NCBI GenBank assembly: GCA_963817785.1
Contig: CAWFPL010000004.1
Location: 124,001 to 188,000 of the forward strand
Direction of reading: 5' to 3'
DNA length: 64,000 bases
DNA from: JAKALD01 sp963817785
GTDB taxonomy: Bacteria > Pseudomonadota > Gammaproteobacteria > Burkholderiales > SG8-39
The stretch's first letter is position 1. The number at the start of each line of letters is the position of its first letter. Positions 51,655-60,005 of the stretch are shown here, piece after piece. The translations under genes and the position numbers were made by a program. The notes under the pieces were generated by a model. The model did no database searches, was not told where the DNA came from, and saw only the letters and a list, made by a program, of their open reading frames with translations.

Positions 51655-51803
51655 GCGCATCGGTCACCGAGAACCTGTTTGTCCTGCTCGTATTCCTCGT
51701 GCTGCTGTGCGCGGGCCTTGGCGTTGCCGCGTACGTGTGCGACGGGCTCGAGAGAAGGTTCCCGGTGCGCCGGCACCAGTCAAACAAGGAGAACCCCAAG
51801 TGA
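51651..51803 (+). CDS. Small single-span membrane protein upstream of sbcC
   Basis: 50 residues from GTG 51651, overlapping the previous stop by four bases. One membrane helix (LFVLLVFLVLLCAGLGVAAYV) and a basic tail (ERRFPVRRHQSNKENPK). The tail contains the sbcC ribosome binding site, and its stop overlaps the sbcC GTG. Spanin-like by size, but no lysis genes are present; perhaps a membrane anchor or regulator. Confidence 0.5.
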   Translation: MSASVTENLFVLLVFLVLLCAGLGVAAYVCDGLERRFPVRRHQSNKENPK

Positions 51804-54226
51804 CACCGATCAGAGTGCGCCTCGCGGGCTTCAAGGGCATCCGCTCGGGATTCGGGCGCGAGGAGATCGTCCTCGATCTCGCTTCGCTCGCGGGCGAGGC
51901 TCAGCAAATCGCGATCGTGGGTCCGAACGGCGCAGGCAAGTCGACCTTGCTCGATAACCTCCACCCGTACCGGCTCATGCCCTCGCGCGCGGGGAAGAAC
52001 AGCCCCGAAGCGTTTTCGTACTGGGATCACGTGCTCGCGCCGCAGGCGCTGAAGGAGCTCGACTGGAGGCACGGCGGGGCGCTGTACCGCAGCACCCTCG
52101 TGTTCAAGTCAAGCGGCAAGACCCGAAAAGCCGAAGCCTACTTGCACGTGCTGCGAGACGGGCAGTATCAGCCTGCGAGGCTGGCCGATGGCACGGTCTC
52201 GGAGGGCAAGTCCGATTCCTACGATCGGCTCGTGGAAGCAATCCTTGGCAAGCCCGAGACCTTCTTCACTTCGGTTTTCGCGGCGCAGAACAGAAAGCTC
52301 ATGTCGGCGTACACGGACGGCGAGATCAAAACGCTCCTTGCCGACCTGCTGGGGCTCGCGAAGCTCCGGGAGGTCGGCGCCAAGGCGCTCGAGGTGGCGA
52401 AGCTTCTCAGTGCAGGCCTCGACGCCATGCGCGGGGCGCTTGCTAAGCTCTCAGCGGCCGAACAGAGGGTGCCAGCGCTGAAGGCGGATACCGCGCGTCT
52501 CGAGGCTCATGCCACGACGCAATCCGGCGAGCGCCGCCACGCGCAACATGCATTGGCCAAGGCGCAAACCGAACTCGCCGCGGCGAAGGCCGCGAGCGCT
52601 GCGGCCGTCGAGACCGAAAAGCGTCGCGCGGAGCTCTCACAGCGACTCCCCGCCGTGCGCAAGACAAGCGCCCAACGGCGCGCCCAGGTGCAGGCGGATA
52701 TTCGCCGGGAAGGCGAGCGTCTTGCCGGATCCGCGGCCGAGCGCCAAAGGCAGGAGCGCGAGGCTGGAACTCGCATCGCGGCGCTCAAAGAGCTCGCCTC
52801 GAAGCGCCGCGCGGTGCTCTCCCGCGGAGATGAAATCCGGGCGGCCTCGGAACAGGCCCTACAGCTTGCGCTCGATGAGAAAACGCTCGCCGGAAGGCTC
52901 GCGCAGCTGCGTAAGCTCGAGGCCGAGGCGAACGCGCTGCGTTCCGAGCGCTCGCGTCAGGCCGGCGCCCTGCAGGGCACGGTAGAGCGGCACAAGGCCC
53001 ACATGGCATTATGCGAGGGCCTCAAGAAGCGGGCGAGCCTGAGCGCGCAGGTGCCTTGCAACGGCACTGACCTGCAGCCGAGGTGCCGGCTTCTTGCCGA
53101 AGCGCTCGAGGCGAAGTCCTCGCTTGGCGCGAAGGAAGAAGAGCTCGGGATGCTCAAAGGACGCGAGAGCGCCGCCAGCACGCAGCTCGCGGAGCTGGAT
53201 ACGAAGATCACCGCGCTCACGGATACGGCCGAAGCGATCGCGCAGACCGAAGCGCGGATCGAACGGGTGCGCGCGCGCCTACGCGAGCAGCAGACTCTGG
53301 CTGCGTTGGCGGCTCAGCTTGCCGATGCGCAAGAAGCGATCAGCACGTTCGAGAAGCAAATTGCCGAGCTTGAGGCCGGCGTCACCGAGCGGGCCAAGAA
53401 GCACCTCATGCTCGCCGATGAGTCTACCAAGGCTCTCGCGAGCCTGCAGGAACGCCAGGACGCGATCGAGGAGGAGCTGCGGCAAACCGAAGAGCAGCTA
53501 TCTGCCGACCTGGCGAAGCTGCCCGCGCCTTTTGACGAGGCGAAGCTTGCCTCGGCGCAGCTTGCCCTGGAGCGCGCGGAAAGGGACTTGGCGGGGATCG
53601 ACCTTCGGATCGAGCAGACCAGAACCGCCCTCGCGGGTCTCAAGGCGAAGATCGAGGCGACCGAAGGCGAGATCACCGAGGGGCGGGTCGCAAAAGATAA
53701 GGCCGCACGGCTCGAAGCCGAGATCGCCTCGTGGACGGTGCTCGCCAAAGCGTTCAGCACGAACGGCATCGTGGCGCTCTCCATCGATGACGCGGGTCCG
53801 GCGCTGGCGGGGCTGGTGAACGACCTGCTGCTTGCCTGCTTCGGCAGCCGGTTCAGCGTGTCGATCAAGACGCAGATCGAAACCGCCAAAGGCGAGCTGC
53901 GCGAGGGGTTCGACCTGCTCGTGCACGACGCCGATCGGGACGAGACCAAGCGCCTCGAGGAAATGTCGGGCGGCGAGCGCGTGTGGGTGAACGAGGCCCT
54001 CACGCGGGGGATCGCCCTTTACCTCGCCCGCGAGTCGGGCCAGGCCTACGAGACGCTCTTCTCCGACGAGGCCGATGGAGCGCTCGACCCGGACAAGAAG
54101 CTGCAGTTCATGCGCATGAAGCGCGAGGTGCTGAAACTCGGGGGCTACGTCCGGGAATTCTTCGTGAGCCAAAGTCCGGAACTGTGGGCGATGGCCGATG
54201 CGAGGATCGAACTCGCGACGCTCTAA
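51800..54226 (+). CDS. sbcC: SbcC/Rad50-like ATPase
   Basis: 808 residues from GTG 51800 with AAGGAG. N-terminal Walker A IVGPNGAGKSTLL (about 40-52) after RVRLAGFKGIRSGF, then a long coiled coil rich in Ala, Glu and Arg. A cysteine pair at about 419 and 428 (PCNGTDLQPRC) sits where the zinc hook belongs, though its spacing is not the usual CxxC. The C-terminal lobe has the ABC signature EMSGGERVWV, Walker B/D-loop FSDEADGALDPDKK and SQSPELWAMAD. Partner of SbcD (45705). Functions in end processing during replication or recombination of the element. Ends at a perfect terminator hairpin. Confidence 0.88.
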   Translation: MTPIRVRLAGFKGIRSGFGREEIVLDLASLAGEAQQIAIVGPNGAGKSTLLDNLHPYRLMPSRAGKNSPEAFSYWDHVLAPQALKELDWRHGGALYRSTLVFKSSGKTRKAEAYLHVLRDGQYQPARLADGTVSEGKSDSYDRLVEAILGKPETFFTSVFAAQNRKLMSAYTDGEIKTLLADLLGLAKLREVGAKALEVAKLLSAGLDAMRGALAKLSAAEQRVPALKADTARLEAHATTQSGERRHAQHALAKAQTELAAAKAASAAAVETEKRRAELSQRLPAVRKTSAQRRAQVQADIRREGERLAGSAAERQRQEREAGTRIAALKELASKRRAVLSRGDEIRAASEQALQLALDEKTLAGRLAQLRKLEAEANALRSERSRQAGALQGTVERHKAHMALCEGLKKRASLSAQVPCNGTDLQPRCRLLAEALEAKSSLGAKEEELGMLKGRESAASTQLAELDTKITALTDTAEAIAQTEARIERVRARLREQQTLAALAAQLADAQEAISTFEKQIAELEAGVTERAKKHLMLADESTKALASLQERQDAIEEELRQTEEQLSADLAKLPAPFDEAKLASAQLALERAERDLAGIDLRIEQTRTALAGLKAKIEATEGEITEGRVAKDKAARLEAEIASWTVLAKAFSTNGIVALSIDDAGPALAGLVNDLLLACFGSRFSVSIKTQIETAKGELREGFDLLVHDADRDETKRLEEMSGGERVWVNEALTRGIALYLARESGQAYETLFSDEADGALDPDKKLQFMRMKREVLKLGGYVREFFVSQSPELWAMADARIELATL

Positions 54227-54237
54227 GGCGCCGCACC

Positions 54238-54264
54238 CCCTCCGCCCCCAGGGCGGAGGGCTTT
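54238..54264 (+). terminator. Terminator hairpin after sbcC
   Basis: Perfect 10-bp stem CCCTCCGCCC/GGGCGGAGGG with loop CCA, followed by CTTTG. Weak U-tract but well placed, 11 bp after the sbcC stop. Confidence 0.7.
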
Positions 54265-54328
54265 GCAGGGCACCTTGCACGGGGAGCGCCCGGACAAGCC
54301 TAAGGGCTTGCATCAACTGAGACTGAGG

Positions 54329-54369
54329 CCGGATCACGTCCGGCATCGAACCGCGCGGCTCGGCCGCGC
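54329..54369 (+). promoter_or_regulatory. Two-hairpin leader motif, copy 6 (before 54466)
   Basis: Hairpin 1 CCGGA(5 nt)TCCGG, linker c-ATCGA-acc, hairpin 2 GCGCGG(CTCGG)CCGCGC. 97 bp upstream of ATG 54466. Confidence 0.7.
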
Positions 54370-54465
54370 TCATCTGCGTCGGTGTCACGGGTTTGCGTGG
54401 CGCTGTGCGAGCAGAGAATCTGCCGGCGATGATATGCGCCGTTTTCAACTGCTGAAGGAGAAACC

Positions 54466-55050
54466 ATGTCCAATATGGGCCGGGCAAGAGCCATCGCCCA
54501 GAGCGTGGCCGATCAGGAACGGGCGGCACAGACGATGGAAGCCGTCGCGAAGAGGAGGGAGGAGCGCTACGCGCTCGCCCCGAGCGGCGCGAGCATCCGC
54601 GGGACGTATGAACGCACCCCCGGACGTGCGGAGATCTCGGAGGGAAGCTTTCGCCGCAACGCGGACGGTACGCTCGATTTCGAGCATGCCGGGGGCACCG
54701 AGGTCTTCTGGGACAGCCAGGAGACGCTCAAGCACGGCGCAAGCGGCGATCGATTGTATCTCGACGAGGAAGGCGAGATCTGGCGCGAATCGCACCTCCA
54801 TCTCGTCGAGGGCAACGGAAACCTTGCGCCGGGCGAGATCAAGCGCGAGGGCGCGGCATACGAGCCCACGGCTATCGATCTGGAGGAGCGCGAGCTTGCG
54901 ACAGTGCTTGCGGCGCTGCGCTACTGGCAGCGCAATCTGGAACAGGGCAATTGCGGGGAAGACGACGAGTTTGCCCCCATTGCGGGTGAGGATCCGCTCT
55001 CCGCGGGAGAACTCGACGCGCTGTGCGAGCGGCTGAATTGCGGGACCTAG
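54466..55050 (+). CDS. Uncharacterised acidic backbone protein
   Basis: 194 residues from ATG 54466 with AAGGAG. Middle beta-rich (EISEGSFRRNADGTLDFEHA, DRLYLDEEGEIWRESHLHLV). The C-terminus LATVLAALRYWQRNLEQ...LSAGELDALCERLN is a segment I recognise as common at the ends of plasmid and ICE hypothetical proteins. First of four closely spaced genes (54466-55975). Confidence 0.5.
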   Translation: MSNMGRARAIAQSVADQERAAQTMEAVAKRREERYALAPSGASIRGTYERTPGRAEISEGSFRRNADGTLDFEHAGGTEVFWDSQETLKHGASGDRLYLDEEGEIWRESHLHLVEGNGNLAPGEIKREGAAYEPTAIDLEERELATVLAALRYWQRNLEQGNCGEDDEFAPIAGEDPLSAGELDALCERLNCGT

Positions 55051-55051
55051 C

Positions 55052-55273
55052 GTGAACATGTGCAGACTCTGCGGCGAAAGCGAACCGGATGGCGAGCGCT
55101 TCGTCAAGTACGGCGTGCGCCACTACGCGCATCCGCAATGCGCGTTCAAGGCGTGGGGCGCGGCGTTTCTCGATCGCCTCACGCCATTTCAGATCGGGAG
55201 GCTACCTTACGGGCCTCTTAAGCGGGCAGGGCTTCTGGAGGAAGCCGAGCGCCGCGTCAAGGCGCAAAGGTGA
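55052..55273 (+). CDS. Small zinc-binding protein
   Basis: 73 residues from GTG 55052, two bases after the previous stop. CRLCGESEPDGERFVKYGVRHYAHPQC gives a CxxC...HxxxC-type zinc site. Basic helical tail (GPLKRAGLLEEAERRVKAQR). Common type of small phage/plasmid protein. Confidence 0.55.
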   Translation: MNMCRLCGESEPDGERFVKYGVRHYAHPQCAFKAWGAAFLDRLTPFQIGRLPYGPLKRAGLLEEAERRVKAQR

Positions 55274-55284
55274 CCGGAGGGGAC

Positions 55285-55509
55285 ATGGCTGTTATCAGTT
55301 CCCACACGATCCAAACCGAGCCGCGCGGATTCGCGCGGTGCACCTGGCCGGCAGTCTCGCGCGGGCAGGCGAAAGCCGCCGCAAGAGCGCTCTCGGAGCA
55401 GGCCCAGAGCGTGCCCCAATATCCCAATGCGTTCTGGGTGCTCGAAGGCGAAAGGCCGATCTGCAAGTTCTACCGCGGACGGCACTATGCGCCCGAGGGC
55501 ACCATCTGA
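55285..55509 (+). CDS. Small uncharacterised protein
   Basis: 74 residues from ATG 55285 with GGAGGGG; the alternative upstream start at 55270 overlaps the previous stop. Contains PRGFARCTWPAVSRGQAKAAARAL and FWVLEGERPICKFYRGRHYAP. No family recognised. Confidence 0.5.
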   Translation: MAVISSHTIQTEPRGFARCTWPAVSRGQAKAAARALSEQAQSVPQYPNAFWVLEGERPICKFYRGRHYAPEGTI

Positions 55510-55516
55510 GGAGCCA

Positions 55517-55975
55517 ATGAGCACAAAGATCACGCTCACCTACTGCGGCATGGAAGGCTGCGGCCGCACGGCGAAGGAAGCCAAGGAGGAGGCCGCGCGC
55601 AGAATCGAGGCGGCGCTTGGCGGGGACTACACCCGCGCGGTGCTTGCCCACGGCGATTACATCGCCGTCATCGAGCGAGAGCCCCGCAGCGAGTGGGGCT
55701 ACCGCCTATACCGCCTGATCGGACGCAGCTCGCGGGGGCAGATCCAGCACTTTGGGATGCCGGGCATCGACGAAAAATGGGAGGCTTTGTTCAGCGCGGC
55801 GAAGGACCTTGCGCAGAACGCCGGGCACTACCTGGGGCTCGAAGAGATCCTCAGCGAGGCCGAACGCCCTGAGCTGGAGGGCTATTTCGCCTTCCAGCAG
55901 TCCTACGCCAGGGAGCGCGCGAGCAAGAAGCACGAGGACGCGTACCGCATCGCCTGCGAGCCGACGCGCCACTAG
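55517..55975 (+). CDS. Uncharacterised protein
   Basis: 152 residues from ATG 55517 (TGAGGAG upstream, 7 bp after the previous stop). Alpha/beta: KITLTYCGMEGCGRTAKEAKEEA, AVLAHGDYIAVIEREP and a helical acidic end. A Cys pair (C-x4-C) sits near the start. Last gene before a 15-bp perfect inverted repeat. Confidence 0.5.
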   Translation: MSTKITLTYCGMEGCGRTAKEAKEEAARRIEAALGGDYTRAVLAHGDYIAVIEREPRSEWGYRLYRLIGRSSRGQIQHFGMPGIDEKWEALFSAAKDLAQNAGHYLGLEEILSEAERPELEGYFAFQQSYARERASKKHEDAYRIACEPTRH

Positions 55976-55982
55976 AGCCGCT

Positions 55983-56022
55983 TGCGAGCCGGCTGCGCGG
56001 TCATCCCCGCAGCCGGCTCGCA
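55983..56022. repeat. 15-bp perfect inverted repeat
   Basis: TGCGAGCCGGCTGCG (55983-55997) and its exact complement (56008-56022) with a 10-base loop, between 55517-55975 and the GHKL ATPase gene. No T-run, so an operator or RNA hairpin controlling the next gene is as likely as a terminator. Confidence 0.7.
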
Positions 56023-56052
56023 GTTCGGCGAATCAACTGGGAATAAGGAATC

Positions 56053-57810
56053 ATGCCAGAGAAAAGGAAATTCACCGTCCATCCGGACATCATCTTCAAC
56101 CTGATCCAGGCACAGGCGGGCACGCTCGGCAAAGCGGTATTGGAGTGCATCATGAACTCCATCGACGCGGGGGCCACGCACTGCGACATCGAGCTCGAGA
56201 GCGAGCGGCTGCGCATCACCGATGACGGCCAGGGTTTTCGCTCGCGCAAGGAAATCGAGGATTGGTTCGAGGTATTCGGATTCCCGCACGAGATTGGCGA
56301 GGCCCATCGCCGCGTGTACGGCCAGTTCGGTATCGGCCGCGCGCAGCTGTGGAGCTTCGCCTCAACCATGTGGGACACCAACACCTTTCGCATGGATGTG
56401 GACATCAAGCGCAGGGGCCTCGACTATCACCTCGAGGAGGATCGCTCCCCGGCCGTAAAGGGTGTGCGGATCGAAGGGCGCTTCTACGAGCGCCTGCGTC
56501 CGAGCGAGCTGATGGAGCTCGAAAAGGAGCTCTCGGAACTTGCCTACTACGCCCAAATCCCCGTGAGCTTTAACGGCAAGGCGATCAACCACGACCCGAG
56601 AGGGGAGAAGTGGGACTTCACCACCGAGGACGCCTGGATCCGGGTGAAGGACTCGGGCGAGTTGAAGGTCTACAACCTCGGGGTGCTGGTGCGCCGTTAC
56701 CCGGGCTATAGCACGGGATGCGGCGGCGTGGTGGTCACCAAGCCTGAGGTGCGCTTGAAGCTCAACATGGCGCGCAACGACATTCTCGTGTCCGAGTGCG
56801 GCGTCTGGAAGCGCATCAAGCTGTTCCTGCAGAAGAAGTCCGACGAGCGCATGCGAGAAAAGCAAACGCGGCTGAGCGATGCCGAGCTGGAGAACGCGGC
56901 TAAACGGCTTCTCGCCGGCGAGCTCACGACCCGTGAGGTCGAAAAGATCCGCCTCCTCACCGACATCAACGGACGGGGCTACACGCTCGAACAGTTCCTG
57001 CGGCGCCCGGAACCGGTCGCCACGGCGGGGCGCGGATCGCGGATCGCCGAACGCGTGCACCAGGCCCGAGCGGCGTTCGTGCTCGCGCCGGTGACGCTTG
57101 AGCGCTTCGAGGCCGAGACGCCTTCGCGTCTGAAAGCTAAGCTGCTTCGCGTCCTCAAGCGCGACCGTGAGGGGTTCGAAAGGCAGCTCCAGGACCGGGT
57201 GTTCGTCGATGACATGGCTGAAGTTGCCCACGTGTTCAAGGATGGCCACGACGTCATCCCAGAGAGTCAGTGGACGAAGGAGGAGCGTGCGGCGCTGCAG
57301 GCGTTGTCGATGCACCAGTACCGGCTTGTCGCGGCAATGATCGCGGCCGGGAGCCTCCAGGAGCACGCCAGAGCGCGCACGCTGCGGCTTGGCGTCTCGG
57401 ACACCGCTGAGATGTGGACCGACGGCCGATGCTTCGTCTGGGTCGAGCGGGACACGCTCAAGGTCATGAAACAGGGCATATCCGGGGTGCAGGCGATCGT
57501 CAACGTCCTCGCGCACGAGTACTTGCACGACCAGGCCGACATGGGCTCGCACCAGCACGATACGGAATTTCTCGAGCGCTATCACGAGCTCACCTGCAGC
57601 CGCGAGCACGGCATGCTTGGGGAGGTCGTGCCGTGCGTGTTTCGGAGCTACGTGGCGAAGTTGCACGCGCTTGGCTGCCCGCTTAACGGGCATATTCTGC
57701 GCGAGCTGGACGATGCCGCGGCCGTGCACACCGAGGAGCCTGCGCACAGCAGGCAGCCCGAGCAACGCTCGGCCAAGCCAACTTCCCGTCAGATCGAATT
57801 GATGGGCTAG
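56053..57810 (+). CDS. GHKL-type ATPase with C-terminal HExxH metallopeptidase motif
   Basis: 585 residues from ATG 56053. The N-terminus is a GHKL/HATPase fold: N box ECIMNSIDAG (Glu31, Asn35, Asp38), G1 box ITDDGQGF (Asp57/58, Gly59, Gly61) and lid GQFGIGRAQLWSF. A transducer-like domain follows to about 290, then an Arg-rich helical linker. Near the C-terminus AHEYLHDQ (His488, Glu489, His492) and SHQHDTEFLERYHEL give a zincin-like site with further His/Glu ligands. The ATPase half recalls MORC/Hsp90/MutL-type switches. The combination suggests ATP-gated proteolysis or a DNA clamp with a protease; both are inference. Ends at a terminator. Confidence 0.7.
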   Translation: MPEKRKFTVHPDIIFNLIQAQAGTLGKAVLECIMNSIDAGATHCDIELESERLRITDDGQGFRSRKEIEDWFEVFGFPHEIGEAHRRVYGQFGIGRAQLWSFASTMWDTNTFRMDVDIKRRGLDYHLEEDRSPAVKGVRIEGRFYERLRPSELMELEKELSELAYYAQIPVSFNGKAINHDPRGEKWDFTTEDAWIRVKDSGELKVYNLGVLVRRYPGYSTGCGGVVVTKPEVRLKLNMARNDILVSECGVWKRIKLFLQKKSDERMREKQTRLSDAELENAAKRLLAGELTTREVEKIRLLTDINGRGYTLEQFLRRPEPVATAGRGSRIAERVHQARAAFVLAPVTLERFEAETPSRLKAKLLRVLKRDREGFERQLQDRVFVDDMAEVAHVFKDGHDVIPESQWTKEERAALQALSMHQYRLVAAMIAAGSLQEHARARTLRLGVSDTAEMWTDGRCFVWVERDTLKVMKQGISGVQAIVNVLAHEYLHDQADMGSHQHDTEFLERYHELTCSREHGMLGEVVPCVFRSYVAKLHALGCPLNGHILRELDDAAAVHTEEPAHSRQPEQRSAKPTSRQIELMG

Positions 57811-57819
57811 GAAGGATTC

Positions 57820-57843
57820 CCCCGCGGTATTCGCGGGGCTTTC
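57820..57843 (+). terminator. Terminator hairpin after the GHKL ATPase gene
   Basis: Stem CCCCGCG/CGCGGGG with 5-base loop, followed by CTTTC, 10 bp after the stop. Confidence 0.6.
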
Positions 57844-57852
57844 CCGGGCGCC

Positions 57853-58055
57853 TTGCGAGGAGTAGGGCGGCCGGCATCTGCGGCGCTCAAGGCGTTCGTC
57901 GCAACCCTTGTCGAACGCGCGCAGGCCATCCGCAGCTCGGATCCGCGCGCACGGCCGGCTCCGAGCGTGGACAACATGCTCATGGTCACCAACGATGGCC
58001 GCAAGGCGGCGCTCGAGACCAGGGCGCGGAAATCGCCGCGGAAGCGCTCTAAGTG
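57853..58055 (+). pseudogene. Possible remnant of a phage-type SNF2/methylase-helicase
   Basis: An open stretch reads KAFVATLVERAQAIRSSDP...PSVDNMLMVTNDGRKAALETR. The DNML.(I/V)T.DGRKAAL block is one I associate with large SNF2-like helicases of phages and plasmids; nothing else of such a protein is present. No start codon or ribosome binding site is convincing, and the frame runs into a strong terminator. Confidence 0.25.
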
Positions 58056-58060
58056 GAACC

Positions 58061-58094
58061 GGCGGGGAGGGCAATCCTTCCCGCCGTTTTTTTT
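58061..58094 (+). terminator. Strong Rho-independent terminator
   Basis: Stem GGCGGGGAGG/CCTTCCCGCC (10 bp, one G-T pair) with loop GCAAT, followed by GTTTTTTTT. The best terminator in the window. It implies a transcribed unit ending here, whatever 57853-58055 is. Confidence 0.9.
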
Positions 58095-58232
58095 GCCCAC
58101 CGCCGGTTGTTTCCGAGTACTGCGTTGAGTTCGCAGCCGTTCAGGGCGCTGGACGAGTGGCCTGGCGCTACAGTGACTTCCACGCGCACGGCCTGCGAGC
58201 CGCGCGCGGCGTAGGAATCCTTTCTCACGCAG

Positions 58233-58272
58233 CCGGGCGCTCCCGGTACCGACCCAACGGAGAGCGTCTCCG
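58233..58272 (+). promoter_or_regulatory. Two-hairpin leader motif, copy 7 (before the dnaN-like operon)
   Basis: Hairpin 1 CCGGG(CGCT)CCCGG, linker t-ACCGA-ccca, hairpin 2 (A)CGGAGA(GCG)TCTCCG. 204 bp upstream of ATG 58476. The rest of 58095-58475 shows no gene. Confidence 0.65.
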
Positions 58273-58475
58273 GTTACCTGAGTTGCGCGCGCGAACCTCG
58301 AGCGCCTCACGCGGAAAGCGAATGCGCTTCACGCGAAGCGAATCAATGCAACCGGCTGCAGTTAAGTGTTCCCCCGGCACTCAATTTGTCCGGGATTGCC
58401 TCGCGCAAGCTCTGCGGGGGTGCCTGATGCCTGCCGCAGGGCACGCGCATGTGAACCAAACAAGGAGAAATCCAG

Positions 58476-59552
58476 ATGTTGTTCATCGAAGCGCTTCGAG
58501 CGCTTCCGCAGGAGGCGCGGTACGTGCGCGTCGACGTGGCCGATGGAATGGCGCGTCTGACGGCCTCGCTTCCGGAAGGCCAGATCAGCGCCCAGTTCGA
58601 GGGCGAGGAGCCGGAGGGCTCGTACGCCGTCGACGGCAAGGTCGTGCGCCTTGCGCGGGCGCTTGCGCCCGAGGCGAGCGCGAAGCGCCGCGGCGAGCGG
58701 CTGCGGCTCGAAGCCGCGGGCGGCTCTTACGCCTTCAGCACGCTTGCCGCAGATACCGTCCCGGTGCTCGCCGAGCCGGAACGCTGGGACCCTGTCGCGG
58801 TCGATCCCGCCAAGTTTCGCCAGGCGCTTACATACGTCGGGGAGGCGGCGGCCACTCAGGATCTGCGCTACTACCTGAACGCAGTGTTCGTGCGGTTCGA
58901 CACAGACCGCTACGAGGCGGTGGCCTCGAACGGACACGTCGCTGCGATTGCCGCAGGCGACGGTGCCCATTGCTCGGGCAAGGCCCAGATCATCCTGCCG
59001 CGCAAATGCGTTGCCGAGATCGTGCGGCTCCTCGACGAGGGCGCCAAAGTCGAATTCGGGCGCAAATCCTCACGCGACACGATGCTTCGGGTGTCCTCGC
59101 GCGGACTCGCCTACCTCGGGCTCGGGTTCGATGCCGTCTATCCGGACTACGCGAGGATTTTCGAGGGCAACCAGCCCTCCTCGAGCGCAAGCTTCGAGGC
59201 GAACGCGTTCGCCGCGGCCCTCACGCGGCTGCAGTTCACCGCGGACGCCAAAACACCGGTCCTACGGCTCGCCTTCGAAAGCGCAAGTCTCAGGATGACT
59301 TGCGCGGACGACGCCGGGAAGGACGGCGCCGAGACCCTCGCCGCGGTGCAGAGCTCATTCGATGGGCAGTTCGAGTGCGGCTTGAATCCGCACTATGGCG
59401 CCGCGGCGGTCGCCGCGGCGCTTGAATGCGCGAAGAACGTGTCGCTCGGTTGGGTGAGCGCCGAAAAGGCGATCACCATCAGCCCGGTGATGGCCGAGGG
59501 TGCCGCCGCTTCCGAGATCCGGAAGTGGATCGTGGCGCCCCTACGCACATGA
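58476..59552 (+). CDS. dnaN: DNA polymerase III beta-clamp-like protein
   Basis: 358 residues from ATG 58476 with CAAGGAG. Three-domain clamp pattern: domain 2 has VDPAKFRQALTYVGEAAAT-x-DLRYYLNAVFV and YEAVASNGHVAAIA (cf. A-T-D-x-x-R-Y-x-L-N-G-V and A-T-D-G-H-R). Domain 3 has PDYARIFEGNQPS and NAFAAALTRL, and the C-terminus KWIVAPLRT matches the terminal M-P-(L/M)-R segment of DnaN. Length agrees (E. coli 366). An element-borne clamp could recruit host polymerase to its own DNA or resist host control. The ATDGH motif is SNGH here. It overlaps the next gene by four bases. Confidence 0.82.
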   Translation: MLFIEALRALPQEARYVRVDVADGMARLTASLPEGQISAQFEGEEPEGSYAVDGKVVRLARALAPEASAKRRGERLRLEAAGGSYAFSTLAADTVPVLAEPERWDPVAVDPAKFRQALTYVGEAAATQDLRYYLNAVFVRFDTDRYEAVASNGHVAAIAAGDGAHCSGKAQIILPRKCVAEIVRLLDEGAKVEFGRKSSRDTMLRVSSRGLAYLGLGFDAVYPDYARIFEGNQPSSSASFEANAFAAALTRLQFTADAKTPVLRLAFESASLRMTCADDAGKDGAETLAAVQSSFDGQFECGLNPHYGAAAVAAALECAKNVSLGWVSAEKAITISPVMAEGAAASEIRKWIVAPLRT

Positions 59553-59992
59553 GAGCCCAGTCAAGGCTCAAGCAGTTTAACCTCGTCACGGGCGCGCTCG
59601 ATGAGCCCGCGCACGCTCCGCGCTACAGCCTGGATGCGAAGCTCGATGAGGTGCTCCCCGGTGATCCGCATTCCTGGCCGCGGGCCGAGCTCGATCTCTT
59701 CACCGAGAAAGTCGTGCATCTCCTCGTGGAAGACATGCTCGAGACGTTCGACTCGCACCACGCGCGCGACGCGCGCGGCGAGCTCGTCTTCGCCGACGAG
59801 GATGACCGCCGGGATTTCACCGCGCTCCTCGGTTGGGTGTGCGGGTACTGGCGCGGAGCGGTGCCCTTTGAGTTCGCGATGAAGCTCTTCGGCTTCAACC
59901 CGCGCGCGGTGCGGGAGGCCGTGATCGAGGCCTATGGCGAGGACCTGCACCTTGCGCGGGAAGTGCTCGCGGCGCGCTGCGGGCTACACTGA
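59549..59992 (+). CDS. Uncharacterised protein coupled to the clamp
   Basis: 147 residues from ATG 59549, overlapping the dnaN-like stop (ATGA). Helical: ELDLFTEKVVHLLVEDMLETF, DDRRDFTALLGWVCGYWRG, MKLFGFNPRAVREAVIEAYGED. No motif recognised. Tight coupling suggests a clamp-associated role, for example a loader or adaptor, but nothing in the sequence proves it. Confidence 0.5.
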   Translation: MRAQSRLKQFNLVTGALDEPAHAPRYSLDAKLDEVLPGDPHSWPRAELDLFTEKVVHLLVEDMLETFDSHHARDARGELVFADEDDRRDFTALLGWVCGYWRGAVPFEFAMKLFGFNPRAVREAVIEAYGEDLHLAREVLAARCGLH

Positions 59993-60005
59993 GCGGGAGA
60001 GATCC

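Noticed and set aside
56362..58074. 570-codon minus-strand frame opposite the GHKL ATPase gene
   Set aside because: Composition (His/Arg/Leu-rich, no motifs) is typical of antisense frames in GC-rich DNA; the plus-strand gene has clear catalytic boxes.
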